A stretch of DNA of 64,000 bases, from positions 4,849,001-4,913,000 of the forward strand of contig NZ_CP034444.1 in NCBI RefSeq assembly GCF_003952385.1. Reading direction: 5' to 3'. The notes below the pieces were generated by a model that saw only the letters and a program-made list of their open reading frames with translations, searched no databases and was not told the DNA's origin. Positions 1-8,879 of the stretch are shown here, one piece after another; the stretch's first letter is position 1, and every line of letters begins with the position of its first letter. Source of the stretch: Mesorhizobium sp. M1D.F.Ca.ET.043.01.1.1 (GTDB lineage: Bacteria > Pseudomonadota > Alphaproteobacteria > Rhizobiales > Rhizobiaceae). The translations under genes were made by a program, and so were the position numbers.

Positions 1-625
1 GGTGCTCTACGAGAACAATGGCGGCGGTGCGCCGCGCGTCCTCAAGGCTGATATCGTCGGCATGATGAATTCGATGATGACCGGCACGGTCGAGGTGGGC
101 ACCGCCAAGAAGGCGGCCTTCGACTGGCCATCGGCCGGCAAGACCGGCACCAGCCAGAATTCGCGCGACGCCTGGTTCGTCGGCTACACCGCCAACCTCA
201 CCACCGGCGTGTGGTTCGGCAATGACGACGGCAGCCCGATGAAGAAGGTGACCGGCGGCGCCTTGCCGGCGCAGGCCTGGCACGAATTCATGGTCGCGGC
301 GCATGAGGGCGTGCCGGTGAGGCCGCTGCCCGGCACGTGGAAGTCGACGCCGTCCGATACGATCGTGCCGGACGAGATACCGTCTGCGGATAACGCGCAG
401 CCGGCGCCGGTGCCGCCAGCAGCCGTTGGCCAGTCTTCCACGCCCGTCGCCCGGGTGCCCGCCCGCCAGGCGCGCCCGGCCCAGACGGTCGATGCCGACG
501 GCTTCGACATGCCGAGCGACGGCGGCACCACCGCGTCGGTCGGGCATCCGGTGCCGCCCGGCGACGTCGGCGGCCCGAAGAAACGGCGGCAGACCTCGAT
601 CCTCGACATCCTTGGCGGTGGCTGA
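1..625 (+). CDS. Class A penicillin-binding protein (PBP1A type), C-terminal part, cut by window edge
   Basis: This is the end of a bifunctional peptidoglycan glycosyltransferase/transpeptidase of the inner membrane. Only about 207 residues of the penicillin-binding transpeptidase domain and tail are present, because the gene starts before base 1. The third transpeptidase motif K-T-G-T is visible at residues 47-50 of the visible part, inside SAGKTGTSQ, followed by the usual DAWFVGYT and GVWFGNDD strands. After about residue 110 the sequence becomes a Pro/Ala-rich low-complexity tail ending in ILDILGGG, typical of rhizobial PBP1A proteins. The SxxK and SxN motifs lie outside the window, so activity cannot be judged. 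Confidence 0.9.
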   Translation, partial: VLYENNGGGAPRVLKADIVGMMNSMMTGTVEVGTAKKAAFDWPSAGKTGTSQNSRDAWFVGYTANLTTGVWFGNDDGSPMKKVTGGALPAQAWHEFMVAAHEGVPVRPLPGTWKSTPSDTIVPDEIPSADNAQPAPVPPAAVGQSSTPVARVPARQARPAQTVDADGFDMPSDGGTTASVGHPVPPGDVGGPKKRRQTSILDILGGG

Positions 626-629
626 AGCC

Positions 630-651
630 TGATCCCGCTTTTTCGGGATCA
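630..651 (+). terminator. Hairpin after the PBP gene, possible terminator
   Basis: A perfect 8-bp inverted repeat (630-637 and 644-651) encloses a loop of C followed by five T, starting five bases after the PBP stop codon. The T run is in the loop and no U-tract follows the stem, so it may be a weak terminator or an mRNA 3' stabiliser. Confidence 0.4.
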
Positions 652-722
652 GGGTCCAGCCGGCAACTCGCCTCTCGCAATGGCAAGCGCCTTCGGCTAC
701 ATGTCCGGCCGGAGATCAAGCC

Positions 723-1472
723 ATGGCCGAGACCGACACCAGAAAAACCATTGTGCTGACCGGCGCCAGCCGCGGCATCGGCCATGCGACGGTGAAGCGC
801 TTTTCACGCGAGGGCTGGCGCGTCATCACCTGCTCGCGACAGGCCTTCGCAGAGGATTGTCCGTGGCCGGCCGGCCCGGAGGACCACATCAAGGTCGATC
901 TCGCCGACCAGGAGGATGTCGGCATCGCCGTCTCGGAAATCCGCCACCGGCTGGAGGCGCATGGCGGGCAGCTCAATGCGCTGGTCAACAATGCCGGCAT
1001 CTCGCCGAAGCTCAAGGACGGCGGCCGGATGAACTCGATCGAGACGCCGATGCATGTCTGGCGCGACGTGTTCCAGGTCAATTTCTTCGCGCCGATCATG
1101 CTGGCGCGCGGCCTGTTCAAGGAGCTTGCCGCGGCCAAGGGTTCGATCGTCAACGTCACCTCGATCGCCGGCACCAGGGTGCATCCGTTCGCCGGCACGG
1201 CCTATGCGACATCGAAAGCGGCGCTGGGCTCGCTGACGCGCGAGATGGCGCATGACTTCGGCCCGCACGGCATCCGCGTCAACGCGATCGCGCCAGGCGA
1301 GATCGACACGGCGATCCTGTCGCCAGGCACCGACAAGATCGTCGAGACGATCCCGCTCAGGCGCCTCGGCGCCACCTCGGAAGTCGCCGACATCATCTTC
1401 TTCCTGTGTACGGGCCAGGCGTCCTACGTGACCGGCTCGGAAATCCACATCAACGGCGGCCAGCACGTCTAA
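723..1472 (+). CDS. Short-chain dehydrogenase/reductase (SDR) family oxidoreductase
   Basis: This is a 249-residue classical SDR, a cytoplasmic NAD(P)-dependent oxidoreductase. The Rossmann motif TGASRGIG is at residues 13-20, NNAG at 89-92, the catalytic Ser near 147 (TSIAG), and Y161 and K165 form the YxxxK active site. The C-terminal end (GSEIHINGGQ) matches the 3-oxoacyl-ACP reductase-like subgroup. The substrate cannot be read from sequence. The ATG at 723 gives full family length, although its ribosome-binding site is weak. It is separated from the PBP gene by about 100 bases and is convergent with the quinone-reductase gene. Confidence 0.9.
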   Translation: MAETDTRKTIVLTGASRGIGHATVKRFSREGWRVITCSRQAFAEDCPWPAGPEDHIKVDLADQEDVGIAVSEIRHRLEAHGGQLNALVNNAGISPKLKDGGRMNSIETPMHVWRDVFQVNFFAPIMLARGLFKELAAAKGSIVNVTSIAGTRVHPFAGTAYATSKAALGSLTREMAHDFGPHGIRVNAIAPGEIDTAILSPGTDKIVETIPLRRLGATSEVADIIFFLCTGQASYVTGSEIHINGGQHV

Positions 1473-1490
1473 TTCCAAGCCGAGGACCGC

Positions 1491-2411
1491 TCATCCGGTC
1501 ATGGTGAGAACGGCCTTGCCGCTGATGCTGCGCTGTCGCAATGCGTCGAGTGCCTGGCCGATCTCTGTCCACGGTGTAGTCAAAGCCACGCGGGTTTCCA
1601 GCCGGCCGGCCGCGACTAACCCAAGCAGCCAAGCGATGTCGGCGCCGATGGCTGAGCCGGACGTATAGTAGGCAAAGGTCTGAAGCCGCGCCCCCTCGTG
1701 GCCCGGAACGAACTGGCGGAACCCGACCGGCGTCAGCTCGCCGCTGCTCGAACCGAACATGACGATGGTGCCGCCAGGCGCGACGCGTTCGATCGCGTGC
1801 GCGAGGCTTTGCCCGCCGATCGACTCGGTGATCAGCGAGAACGGCCCCTCGGCCTGTTCGATCGTACCGACAACCCGATCGGCGCCCAGCCCACGCAGAT
1901 CCTCGTCGTGCCGCGAGGCGGCGACCGCGGTCACCGACGCGCGCTGCTCACGGGCGACCTGGATCTGGAAACGACCGACCGCGCCGCTTGCACCGGTGAT
2001 CAGGACCCGCTGGCCGGCCAGGTCGCCGCCATGGCGCAACGTCCTCAGCGCCGTCGTGCCCGAGACCGGAAGCGTGGCTGCGGACGCGAAGCTGACCTCA
2101 TCCGGCAGGATGGCGAGACGATCGGTCGGAACGGCGGCACGTTCGGCCCAGCCGGCCTGGTCGACCAAAGCCGCGACGCGCGTGCCCGCGGCCGGGCCTG
2201 AGCCGTCGGCGGCTGCCCGCTCGACAATCCCGGCGACATCCTGGCCGGGGATCCAGCCATCCGGGCGGATGCCGAGCAGGCGCAACTCGCCACGATTCAA
2301 CGATGTTGCATGAACTGCCACCAATGCTTCATCCGGACAAAGCTGTGGCTCATCGATTTCGGTGAGGTTCAGCCTGTTGGGACTGTCGGAGGAAATAGCG
2401 AGCGCGAGCAT
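1491..2411 (-). CDS. Zinc-independent MDR-family alcohol dehydrogenase / quinone oxidoreductase
   Basis: This is a 306-residue medium-chain reductase with an N-terminal GroES-like fold (through GQDVAGIV and TLPVSGTTAL) and a central NAD(P)-binding motif VLITGASGAVGR near residue 140. The zinc-ligand Cys/His pattern of true alcohol dehydrogenases is absent, which fits the NADPH:quinone reductase branch. It is divergent from an AraC-family gene with 123 bases between the two starts, so the regulator probably controls it. The physiological substrate is unknown. Confidence 0.85.
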   Translation of the reverse strand: MLALAISSDSPNRLNLTEIDEPQLCPDEALVAVHATSLNRGELRLLGIRPDGWIPGQDVAGIVERAAADGSGPAAGTRVAALVDQAGWAERAAVPTDRLAILPDEVSFASAATLPVSGTTALRTLRHGGDLAGQRVLITGASGAVGRFQIQVAREQRASVTAVAASRHDEDLRGLGADRVVGTIEQAEGPFSLITESIGGQSLAHAIERVAPGGTIVMFGSSSGELTPVGFRQFVPGHEGARLQTFAYYTSGSAIGADIAWLLGLVAAGRLETRVALTTPWTEIGQALDALRQRSISGKAVLTMTG

Positions 2412-2534
2412 GGGCCACCTTTGAGATTGGCGGTTGGGGTCGCGATCGATCGCGACGATGACGGCTCGAGCCTATCGACTTTCGTGGTTGAGGAATCTAG
2501 ATATAAGCTCAAATAATCGCTAAAAGAAGTCAGT

Positions 2535-3341
2535 ATGAGACAGCTTCTTCGCTGGCCCTGGCTGGATTTCGACGTCGACGATGTGCTCGCCCCGGCGATC
2601 GCCGTGCGCGTCGACGTGACCGAGACCAAGGCGGAGGTGCCGGACCACTGGCACCGCAAGGGACAGCTCGTCTTCGCGCTCGGCGGAGGCGTCACCTGCC
2701 GCGTTCCGGGTGGCCTATGGATGGTGCCGCCGCATTGCGGCGTGTGGATTCCCGGCAGCATGGAGCACAGCAATATCGCGACCGCCAATGCGCGGATCTT
2801 CTTCGTCTATATCGAGCCGGGCGCGGCCGAGCTGCCGGAACGGTGCTGCACGCTTTCGATCTCGCCGCTGCTGCGCGAGCTCATCATCGAAATGTCGGAC
2901 TGCGCGCCGGACGACGCACGATGCGGCTTCCTGGGAAAGATCCTGCTCGCCGAGCTGCCGTGCATGCCTGTGCAGCAATTGCATCTGCCGGTCTCGGCCG
3001 AGCCGCGCCTGCGGCGGATCGCCGAAGCGTTGGCCGAGGATCCGGCCGATCGCAGCACGCTCTCGGAATGGGCGAACCGCCTGGCGCTCAGCGAGAGCAG
3101 CCTGGCGCGCCTTGTCGTGAAGGAGACCGGGCTGACTTTCGGGCGATGGCGCCAGCAGCTGCATCTGATCGTAGCACTTCGGGAACTGTCCTCCGGCGCC
3201 AGCGTGCAGCGGGTCTCCGGCGATCTCGGCTATGAATCCGTCACGGCCTTCATCACCATGTTCAAGAAGGCTCTGGGCAAGCCGCCGGCAAAATATCTCA
3301 GCGATATCGCGCAACACGGCGGTTCCGCATTTATCGCTTGA
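2535..3341 (+). CDS. AraC-family transcriptional regulator with cupin sensor domain
   Basis: This is a 268-residue DNA-binding regulator. Residues about 30-100 form a cupin-like sensor (HRKGQLVFAL, WMVPPHCGVWIPG, MEHSN), and the last 100 residues carry the double helix-turn-helix of AraC proteins, with the conserved end LGYESVTAFITMFKKALGKPP. It starts 123 bases from the divergent quinone-reductase gene (2411), the usual arrangement for a regulator and its target. The effector cannot be deduced. Confidence 0.88.
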   Translation: MRQLLRWPWLDFDVDDVLAPAIAVRVDVTETKAEVPDHWHRKGQLVFALGGGVTCRVPGGLWMVPPHCGVWIPGSMEHSNIATANARIFFVYIEPGAAELPERCCTLSISPLLRELIIEMSDCAPDDARCGFLGKILLAELPCMPVQQLHLPVSAEPRLRRIAEALAEDPADRSTLSEWANRLALSESSLARLVVKETGLTFGRWRQQLHLIVALRELSSGASVQRVSGDLGYESVTAFITMFKKALGKPPAKYLSDIAQHGGSAFIA

Positions 3342-3369
3342 TCGCCCGGCCCGCGCGCGGACGGGCACA

Positions 3370-3721
3370 TCAGGCAGGCTGCGGCTTGATCTCGACAGCG
3401 GCCTCGCTCAACCGAGCGGGCGCCATGCCGGTTGGCGGCTGAAAAGACGTCCGCATTGGCGGCACTGCCGGCCACCGTTTCGACGCCATCCTCCTTGAGC
3501 TTGGCCAGCGTCTTGTCGGCGTCTTCGATGACCAGGAAGGGCAGGGCGGCCTCCTTCAGCGCTGCCCCGACGAGGCTGCCGACGCGGCCGTAGCCGATCA
3601 GGATAGAATGGCCCGTCTGCGACGTGCGCGGCGGCGGACCGTCCTCTTTCGCCGGCGCCGCCACCGAAGCCACCCGGCCAGGCTCGGTCGAATGGCGTTC
3701 GATAGCCTCTCGCTGCCTGGC
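3370..3721 (-). pseudogene. Remnant of a KefB/YbaL-type K+/H+ antiporter (TrkA-N region only)
   Basis: About 75 residues read as the TrkA-N Rossmann start of a CPA2-family antiporter: GHSILIGYGRVGSLVG, then PFLVIEDADKTL and ETVAGSAANADVF. The frame then breaks near 3410-3420. The other reading frame supplies a plausible native C-terminus, SEAAVEIKPQPA, ending at a stop at 3370-3372. The membrane domain (about 400 residues), roughly 60 residues of the TrkA-N domain and any start codon are missing. In the remnant's frame a TGA inside the end of the host-attachment gene marks the upstream limit. This is a deleted and frameshifted relic, not a functional gene. Confidence 0.75.
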
Positions 3722-4159
3722 TCAAGCCGCTTGGAGAAGTTTCTCGATCTCGAAGATGGTGTGGTTGGTCAGCGTCTTCGGTATCTGCGCCTTCACCTTG
3801 TCGCAGACTTCCTTGTGCAGCTTCTGCCGCATCTCGCCGAGCACCTGCGGCGGCGCGATCAGCACGACTTCGTCGAAGTCGCCCCGATGCGCAAGCTTGT
3901 AAAGCCGCTCGGCGATATCGTCGGCAAAACGTTCCTTGCCGAGGCGATGCCAGTCGGTCTCCTCGATGGCGCTGCGGGGCCCTTCAGCGTAGCGGCCTGG
4001 CTTGTCGGTGCCTTGCTCCCGGGTGGCCGGGTTTTCCTGTTCCATTTCCTGCACGACCTGCAGGTTCGGATATCTCGTATCGCCCTGGTTGCGGAGGAAA
4101 AGCGCCTTTTCGCCGTCGGCCACGATGACCCAAAGATCGTGTTTCAGCCTGATGCTCAT
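3722..4159 (-). CDS. Host attachment family protein (Host_attach/AtsE-like)
   Basis: This is a 145-residue cytoplasmic protein. The order of conserved segments (HDLWVIVADGEKALFLRN, ERFADDIAERLY, FDEVVLIAPPQVLGEMRQKL and a C-terminal helix ending EIEKLL) matches the host-attachment family, named from an Agrobacterium attachment locus. The biochemical role is not established, and the fold resembles archaeal release-factor-like domains. The ATG at 4159 was chosen because AAGGAGG lies 6-7 bases upstream; the open frame extends 27 codons further without a ribosome-binding site. Its stop abuts the antiporter remnant. Confidence 0.8.
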   Translation of the reverse strand: MSIRLKHDLWVIVADGEKALFLRNQGDTRYPNLQVVQEMEQENPATREQGTDKPGRYAEGPRSAIEETDWHRLGKERFADDIAERLYKLAHRGDFDEVVLIAPPQVLGEMRQKLHKEVCDKVKAQIPKTLTNHTIFEIEKLLQAA

Positions 4160-4586
4160 AACGCTCCTCCTTTTCAGCTTCCGGCCTGTCGACGGAGCTT
4201 CAAAATGCGATCTGTCGGCAGGGATGTGATTGCTAGCCAAACGTGCCGCCGAGCGTGATTGTTCCCGTCGGCGACGACTGCTCGATCATCTTTTGCGGGG
4301 CATCACCCGCCGCCTGGCGAGAGCACGGCTTTAATCTACTAACTTAGTAGAAATTAGAAAAAACTGTTTTGCCGCGCTGCGTGGGCGACGCTAAAAATTA
4401 CGCTGCATCAATGGGTGCCGGCGGGGTGTCTGGCCACCTCAGGCCACGGCGTAGAATTTTTTTCTCCTGCCTTTCGCGGTTGCGAAAAAGCGATTGCCTG
4501 CCATCGAGGGATGCGCGAGTGCTTGCCTTCTGGTTTTTGCCGCGCCCGCATAAAACTGCCAGACTGTTCTCGTATCGCTTATCGCC
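4160..4586. other. 427-base intergenic region upstream of the cys operon
   Basis: This stretch separates the divergent host-attachment gene and cysG. The middle (about 4331-4375) is AT-rich against a GC-rich background and contains a perfect palindrome, listed separately. The open frames crossing it lack ribosome-binding sites and family resemblance. It most likely holds the promoter and a long leader of the sulfur operon. Confidence 0.7.
4335..4351. promoter_or_regulatory. Perfect 17-base palindrome, candidate operator of the cys operon
   Basis: TCTACTAA-C-TTAGTAGA is a perfect 8-bp inverted repeat around one central base, within an AT-rich patch about 235 bases before the cysG start. The size and symmetry suit a dimeric regulator. 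The protein that binds it is unknown. Confidence 0.5.
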
Positions 4587-6035
4587 ATGTCGCAAGCCAA
4601 CGCCAAGCTCAATGCCTTTCCCGTCTTCATGCGGGTCGACGGCGAAGCCGTGGCCATCGTCGGCAACGGCGAGGAGGCGCTGGCCAAGGCCAGGCTGCTT
4701 GCGCAGTCGAGCGCGGCGCTGCGCGTCATCGCCGAGGACGCCGATCCCGAACTTCTGAGTTTCATCGCCACCGCCGGCGCCGTCCATGTCGATGCCGCCT
4801 ATGATGCCGCACAGATCGAAGGCGCAGCCATGGTGTTTGCCGCCAGCGGCGACGAGGCGCTCGACCGCCGCGTCGCCGAGGACGCGCGCAGGCTGGGCAT
4901 CCCGGTCAACGCCGTGGACCGGCCGGAACTCTGCGATTTCTTCACGCCGGCGCTGGTCAACCGCGCGCCGGTCGCCATCGCCATCGGCACGGAGGGCGCC
5001 GGCCCGGTGCTCGCGCAACTGCTGCGCGCCCGCATCGATCGCTTGCTGTCGCCTTCGCTCGGCCGGCTGGCCGCCCTGGCGGCGTCGTTCCGCACTGCTG
5101 CCGAGCACCTGCCGAAGGGCAATCGCCGCCGCCGCTTCTGGAGCGATTTCTTCGCCGGCGCTCCGGCCAAGGCGGTTGAAGCCGGGGAATTCGACAAAGC
5201 GCGGGAGGCCGCGCTCGACCTTCTGGCTTCTGATGCGCCGGCGGCGGGCCATATCGCGCTGGTCGGCGCCGGTCCGGGCGCGGAAGACCTGTTGACGCTG
5301 CGCGCCCACCGCCTGCTGATGGAGGCGGACGCGATCGTCTACGACGCGCTGGTGCCGGAGGCGATCGTCGCCATGGGCCGCCGCGACGCCGAGCGGCTGC
5401 CCGTCGGCAAGCGCAAGGGCTGCCATTCCAAGAGCCAGGAAGAGATCAACGCGCTGCTCATCGAGCTTGGCCGCGCCGGCAAGCGCGTGGTGCGGCTGAA
5501 GTCGGGCGATCCGCTGGTGTTCGGCCGGGCCGGCGAGGAGATGGCAGCGCTTCGCGATGCCGGGGTCGCCTATGAGGTGGTTCCGGGCGTCACCGCCGCC
5601 TTCGCCGCCGCCGCCGATTTCGAATTGCCGCTGACGCTGCGCGGGGTCTCGTCGTCGATGGTGTTCACCACCGGCCACGACCTCAAGGGCAACTCGCTGC
5701 CCGACTGGGCAAAGCTCGCCATCTCGGGCGCCACCGTTGCCGTCTATATGGGCCGCTCGGTCGCTGCCGAAGTCGCCGGCCGCCTGATCGAGGCCGGGCT
5801 GTCGCCCGACACCGCCGTCGCCGTCGTCGAGAATGCAAGCCTCGGCAATCGCCGCCGCTTCCACGGCACGCTGGCCGACCTGCCGTCGCTGGAGGAGCGC
5901 GCCGATCTCACCGGTCCGGTCATGACCATCATCGGCGACGCGGTCGCCGGCGCTAATTTCGAACGATCCGAGCCGCTCGCGGCACACAGGCTAGAAGAAA
6001 CGGCCAGGATCACGGCCGAAGGAGTCCAGCAATGA
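4587..6035 (+). CDS. cysG: Siroheme synthase (multifunctional CysG)
   Basis: This is a 482-residue cytoplasmic enzyme making siroheme for sulfite reductase. The N-terminal NAD-dependent precorrin-2 dehydrogenase/ferrochelatase domain (about 1-150) begins with VAIVGNGEEALAKARLL. The C-terminal uroporphyrinogen-III methyltransferase domain (about 225-470) shows LVGAGPGAEDLLTLRA, VRLKSGDPLVFGR and VVPGVTAAFAAAA. Length matches full CysG. The gene opens the sulfate assimilation operon and overlaps DUF2849 by ATGA, indicating translational coupling. Confidence 0.95.
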   Translation: MSQANAKLNAFPVFMRVDGEAVAIVGNGEEALAKARLLAQSSAALRVIAEDADPELLSFIATAGAVHVDAAYDAAQIEGAAMVFAASGDEALDRRVAEDARRLGIPVNAVDRPELCDFFTPALVNRAPVAIAIGTEGAGPVLAQLLRARIDRLLSPSLGRLAALAASFRTAAEHLPKGNRRRRFWSDFFAGAPAKAVEAGEFDKAREAALDLLASDAPAAGHIALVGAGPGAEDLLTLRAHRLLMEADAIVYDALVPEAIVAMGRRDAERLPVGKRKGCHSKSQEEINALLIELGRAGKRVVRLKSGDPLVFGRAGEEMAALRDAGVAYEVVPGVTAAFAAAADFELPLTLRGVSSSMVFTTGHDLKGNSLPDWAKLAISGATVAVYMGRSVAAEVAGRLIEAGLSPDTAVAVVENASLGNRRRFHGTLADLPSLEERADLTGPVMTIIGDAVAGANFERSEPLAAHRLEETARITAEGVQQ

Positions 6036-6337
6036 AGGTTGTGACCGCGAACAGGCTCTCCGACGGCATTGCCGTCTGGTATGCCGATGGCGGCTGGGCG
6101 GAGACCGTCGGTCATGCCGACATCGCCCATGACAAGGCGGCGGAGGACCGGCTCGAAGCCATCGGCGCCGCAGCTGCAGCCAACAATGAGGTGGTAGACG
6201 TCAACCTGATCGACGTGACCGTGATCGACGGCCTCGTCGAGCCGGTGCGGCTGCGCGAGAAGATCCGCGCCGCGGGTCCCACCATCCGCACCGACATCGG
6301 CAAGCAGGCGAGCCCGGCAGCGGCCCGGGCGGCATAA
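6032..6337 (+). CDS. DUF2849 protein of the sulfite-reduction cluster
   Basis: This is a 101-residue soluble protein of unknown biochemistry, recognised as DUF2849 by MKVVTANRLSDGIAVWY at the start and by its fixed place between cysG and the sulfite reductase. Its start codon overlaps the cysG stop (ATGA), so the two are coupled. No cofactor motif or membrane segment is visible. Its conserved position suggests an accessory or electron-delivery role for sulfite reductase, which is inference only. Confidence 0.85.
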   Translation: MKVVTANRLSDGIAVWYADGGWAETVGHADIAHDKAAEDRLEAIGAAAAANNEVVDVNLIDVTVIDGLVEPVRLREKIRAAGPTIRTDIGKQASPAAARAA

Positions 6338-6379
6338 GTTTCAAGGAAAAGCGGGCGGACGCGCCCTGAAAGACGAAGC

Positions 6380-8050
6380 ATGTACCGTTACGACGAGTTC
6401 GACCACGATTTCGTAGAGGCCCGTGTCGCGGAGTTCAGCGACCAGGTGCAGCGCCGGCTTGCCGGCGAGATCACCGAGGATCAGTTCCGGCCGCTCCGGC
6501 TGATGAACGGCGTCTATCTGCAATTGCACGCCTATATGCTGCGCATCGCGGTGCCCTACGGCACGCTGAACAGCCGGCAATTGCGCATGCTCGGTCACAT
6601 CGCCCGCAAATACGACAAGGGCTACGGCCATTTCACCACGCGCCAGAACATCCAGTTCAACTGGCCGGCGCTGTCCGATATTCCGGCGATCCTCGCCGAT
6701 CTGGCGAGCGTCGAGATGCACGCCATCCAGACCAGTGGCAACTGCATCCGCAACGTCACCGCGGACCATTTCGCCGGGGCCGCCGCCGACGAGGTGGCCG
6801 ATCCGCGTCCCTATGCGGAAATCCTGCGCCAATGGTCGTCGGTGCATCCGGAATTCTCGTTCCTGCCGCGCAAGTTCAAGATCGCGGTGACGGGCGCGGA
6901 GCGCGATCGCGCCGCCATCCAGACGCATGACATCGGCCTGCATCTGAAGAAGAATGCGGCCGGCGAGCTCGGTTTTGCCGTCTATGTCGGCGGCGGCCAG
7001 GGCCGCACGCCGATGGTGGCGAAGAAGATCCGCGACTTCCTGCCGGAAGCCGATCTATTGTCCTACTGCACGGCGATCCTGCGCGTTTACAACCTCTATG
7101 GCCGCCGCGACAACAAGTACAAGGCACGCATCAAGATCCTGGTCCACGAGACCGGCGTGGAGGAGATCACCCGCCAGATCGAGACCGAATGGCAGGAGCT
7201 GAAGGACGCCGAGCTGAAGCTGCCGGAAGCCGACATCCAGGCCATCAATGACTACTTCGCGCCGCCGGCTCTGCCCGACCGGCCGGAAGGCGACGATCTC
7301 GTGAAGCAGGCGCGGCTCGACTCCAAGAGTTTTTCGGAGTGGCTCGACCAGAATGTCGTGACCCATCGCCATCCCGATTATGCGGCGGTGACGATCTCGC
7401 TCAAGGGCATTGGCGAGGTGCCGGGCGATGCCACCGACAGCCAGATGGAGGCGGTCGCCGACATCGCCGAAAAATACGCCTTCGACGAGTTGCGCGTCAG
7501 CCACGAGCAGAACCTGATCCTGCCGCACGTTGCCCGCGCCGACCTGAAGACGGTCTATGACGCGCTGGTCGAGATCGGCCTGGCCACGGCCAATTCCAAC
7601 CTGATCAGCGACATCATCTCGTGCCCGGGCCTCGACTATTGCGCGCTGGCCACGGCGCGTTCCATTCCGGTGGCGCAGGAAATCTCGCGCCGCTTCGCCT
7701 CGCTGGAGCGGCAGCGCGAGATCGGCGAGCTGAAGCTGAAGATCTCCGGCTGCATCAACGCCTGCGGCCACCACCATGTCGGCCATATCGGCATTCTGGG
7801 CGTCGAGAAGAAGGGCACCGAGCTCTACCAGGTGACGCTCGGCGGGTCGGCCGACGAGAACACCTCCGTCGGAGAGATTATCGGCCGCGGCTTCGCCTCG
7901 GAAGAGATCACCGATGCCATCGAGCAGATCGTCGATACCTACCTCGGCCTTCGGCTCAGTCCCGATGAACGTTTTATCGACGCCTACCGCCGTGTCGGTC
8001 CCGCGCCGTTCAAGGAGGCGCTCTATGCTGGCGAAACCAAGGCCGCTTGA
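6380..8050 (+). CDS. cysI: Sulfite reductase hemoprotein (nitrite/sulfite reductase family)
   Basis: This 556-residue siroheme and [4Fe-4S] enzyme reduces sulfite to sulfide by six electrons in the cytoplasm. The two ferredoxin-like halves carry the conserved GYGHFTTRQNIQFNW segment near residues 85-100 and, near the C-terminus, the metal ligands C415 and C421 (CPGLDYC) and C458 and C462 (GCINACGHH). The family also includes nitrite reductases, but cysG and cysH on either side point to sulfite. No CysJ flavoprotein is present, so electrons must come from ferredoxin or another partner. The cysH start lies inside its last 26 bases. Confidence 0.92.
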   Translation: MYRYDEFDHDFVEARVAEFSDQVQRRLAGEITEDQFRPLRLMNGVYLQLHAYMLRIAVPYGTLNSRQLRMLGHIARKYDKGYGHFTTRQNIQFNWPALSDIPAILADLASVEMHAIQTSGNCIRNVTADHFAGAAADEVADPRPYAEILRQWSSVHPEFSFLPRKFKIAVTGAERDRAAIQTHDIGLHLKKNAAGELGFAVYVGGGQGRTPMVAKKIRDFLPEADLLSYCTAILRVYNLYGRRDNKYKARIKILVHETGVEEITRQIETEWQELKDAELKLPEADIQAINDYFAPPALPDRPEGDDLVKQARLDSKSFSEWLDQNVVTHRHPDYAAVTISLKGIGEVPGDATDSQMEAVADIAEKYAFDELRVSHEQNLILPHVARADLKTVYDALVEIGLATANSNLISDIISCPGLDYCALATARSIPVAQEISRRFASLERQREIGELKLKISGCINACGHHHVGHIGILGVEKKGTELYQVTLGGSADENTSVGEIIGRGFASEEITDAIEQIVDTYLGLRLSPDERFIDAYRRVGPAPFKEALYAGETKAA

Positions 8051-8786
8051 CCATATCGTGGACGCCGAGGCCGGCGTTGCCGCGGAAGCGGCGGGGCTCG
8101 ACGCGCTGCTCGGACATCTGAAGCCGATCGAGATCATCGAACGGTCGGCGCGCGAATTCCGTGGCGCGATCGCCGCCGTGTCGTCCTTCGGCGCGGATTC
8201 GGCGGTGCTCCTGCACATGATTTCGGAGATCGACCGCACCTTGCCGGTGATCTTCCTCGATACCGGCAAGCATTTCGAGGAAACGCTCGGCTACCGCGAT
8301 GCGCTGGTGGCCGATTTCGGCCTGACCGATGTCCGCGTGATCAAGCCGGACGAGGCCGCGCTCGAACGCGTCGATCCGACCGGCAATCTGAACGAGACCG
8401 ATACCGATTCCTGCTGCAATGTGCGCAAGGTCGAGCCGCTGGCGCGCGGCGTCGAGCCGTTCCGCGCCTGGTTCACCGGGCGCAAGCGCTTCCAGGCCTC
8501 GACCCGGGCGGCGCTGCCGGCCTTCGAAGCCGTCGGCTCGCGCATCCGCATCAATCCGCTGGCGCACTGGACGACGTCGGACCAGGCCGACTACATGCGC
8601 GCGCACGCGCTGCGCGAAAATCCGCTGGTCGCCTATGGCTATCTCTCGATCGGCTGCTTCCCCTGCACGCAGCCGGTGCAGCCCGGCGAGGACGCGCGCA
8701 GCGGCCGCTGGGCGGGGCACGCCAAGACCGAGTGCGGCATTCACCTCTCCGGCCTGGAGAAGTCGCTGACCGACGCTTCACTTTAG
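8025..8786 (+). CDS. cysH: Adenylyl-sulfate (APS) reductase, CysH family
   Basis: This 253-residue cytoplasmic enzyme reduces adenylyl sulfate to sulfite. It has an SSFGADSAVLLHM nucleotide-binding loop near residues 50-65. The cluster-binding Cys pairs C130-C131 (SCCNVRK) and C211/C214 (CFPC), plus the catalytic C237 in ECGIH, mark the [4Fe-4S] APS reductase type rather than the clusterless PAPS type. The ATG at 8025 was chosen because AAGGAGG sits about 8 bases upstream; it overlaps the end of cysI by 26 bases, so expression is coupled. Confidence 0.93.
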   Translation: MLAKPRPLDHIVDAEAGVAAEAAGLDALLGHLKPIEIIERSAREFRGAIAAVSSFGADSAVLLHMISEIDRTLPVIFLDTGKHFEETLGYRDALVADFGLTDVRVIKPDEAALERVDPTGNLNETDTDSCCNVRKVEPLARGVEPFRAWFTGRKRFQASTRAALPAFEAVGSRIRINPLAHWTTSDQADYMRAHALRENPLVAYGYLSIGCFPCTQPVQPGEDARSGRWAGHAKTECGIHLSGLEKSLTDASL

Positions 8787-8879
8787 GGTATATCGCTATT
8801 CGCGTGATGTCGGCCCCCAAGTCACGGCTGCTGGCCGTCCGCCGGCTCGCTTGGGACTCTTTGGACTTTAGGATTTTTG

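Noticed and set aside
4398..5987. 529-residue open frame antisense to cysG
   Set aside because: Same antisense composition artefact; cysG on the other strand has all its motifs.
7055..8269. 404-residue minus-strand open frame over cysI and cysH
   Set aside because: Antisense shadow; no motifs or start signal.
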